Shown: one piece after another, positions 5,655 to 5,955 of the stretch
Layout of the letters: the number at the start of each line of letters is the position of its first letter
Position numbering within the stretch: the stretch's first letter is position 1
Source: Chromatiales bacterium
GTDB lineage: Bacteria; Pseudomonadota; Gammaproteobacteria; Thiohalomonadales; Thiohalomonadaceae
NCBI GenBank assembly: GCA_029864785.1
Contig: JAOTST010000112.1
Location: 1 to 5,955 of the forward strand
Reading direction: 5' to 3'
DNA length: 5,955 nucleotides
Position numbers and translations under genes: made by a program
Notes under the pieces: generated by a model
Told to the model about the DNA's origin: nothing
Database searches by the model: none
The model's input: the letters and a program-made list of their open reading frames with translations, nothing else

Positions 5655-5955
5655 TTACTCGGTAGGCTCAACTCTATAATTGACCTGAACCGCATCACAC
5701 AGATAGTGCATAAACAGATCGGCCTGCCGGTAGTGCTTTGCAACAAAGCCGATAAATTCAGGTGACCTAATCATCGACTCATCAAATGACATCAGGGCGA
5801 TAAAGTCTTTCCGCTTCAAATCATCAATCAGAGGATGATCTGCCGGATAGCCACGTGGTGGCCGTTTAAGTGACTCGCCTGACAACTCAAAATTGCGCTT
5901 AAATGGTTCAGAATCAATCGCCTGCCTCCAAGCATTGGGATTATCAACAATAAAG
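5655..5955 (-). CDS. DUF2461 family protein, C-terminal part (5' end outside window)
   Basis: The minus-strand frame is open from the right edge. The first visible codons (from 5954) read F-I-V-D-N-P-N-A-W-R-Q-A, so the TTG at 5885 is an internal leucine and the real start is beyond the window. About 100 residues are seen, including NPNAWRQAIDSEPFKRNFEL, GESLKRPPRGYPADHPLIDDLKRKDFIA, SPEFIGFVAKHYRQADLFMHYLCDAV and a short tail. The LKRPPRGY-x-x-DHPLI-x-DLKRKDFIA block is the hallmark of DUF2461 (YoaJ-type) proteins, which are about 220-230 residues long. The function of the family is not known to me. It is on the same strand as the coiled-coil gene but 86 bases upstream, with a possible promoter in between. 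Confidence 0.9.
   Translation of the reverse strand, partial: FIVDNPNAWRQAIDSEPFKRNFELSGESLKRPPRGYPADHPLIDDLKRKDFIALMSFDESMIRSPEFIGFVAKHYRQADLFMHYLCDAVQVNYRVEPTE

Overview
The window looks like ordinary chromosome from a gammaproteobacterium. The evidence is the protein families (DUF547, DUF3025, DUF2461, a tailless DksA/TraR-like coiled coil, a CigR-like secreted protein), moderate GC content and clear GGAG-type ribosome binding sites. No species can be named from sequence alone. There is no sign of a mobile element, CRISPR array, tRNA or rRNA.

Left half, plus strand (1-3400): five tightly packed genes read as one operon, with gaps of only 10 to 24 bases. In order they are the C-terminal part of a MerA-like FAD/NAD(P)-disulfide oxidoreductase (open at the left edge), an exported DUF547 protein, a short cation-diffusion-facilitator (CDF) membrane protein without the usual cytoplasmic domain, a small secreted basic protein with two LPxG repeats, and a MenA-like UbiA-family prenyltransferase. 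The run ends at a strong hairpin with a stem of at least 12 perfect pairs (3421-3450), flanked by A and T tracts, which can stop transcription from both sides.

Right half, minus strand (3473-5955): a GTG-started lipoprotein with two predicted beta-rich (possibly OB-fold) domains converges on that hairpin. Upstream of it lie a DUF3025 protein, a 75-residue coiled-coil protein that resembles DksA/TraR cut off just before the zinc finger, and the C-terminal part of a DUF2461 protein that runs off the right edge. A TATAAT box and a perfect 12-bp palindrome lie between the last two and may mark a promoter and operator for the coiled-coil/DUF3025 pair.

How the genes work together: the plus-strand operon joins a flavin disulfide reductase, a periplasmic protein with conserved Cys/His, a metal transporter with an N-terminal CxC, a small periplasmic protein and a prenyl transfer enzyme. 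This suggests an envelope function involving thiols or quinones and metals or metalloids, but no gene here fixes the substrate. That combination is the best candidate for an undescribed system. The minus-strand genes look like conserved housekeeping genes of unknown function.
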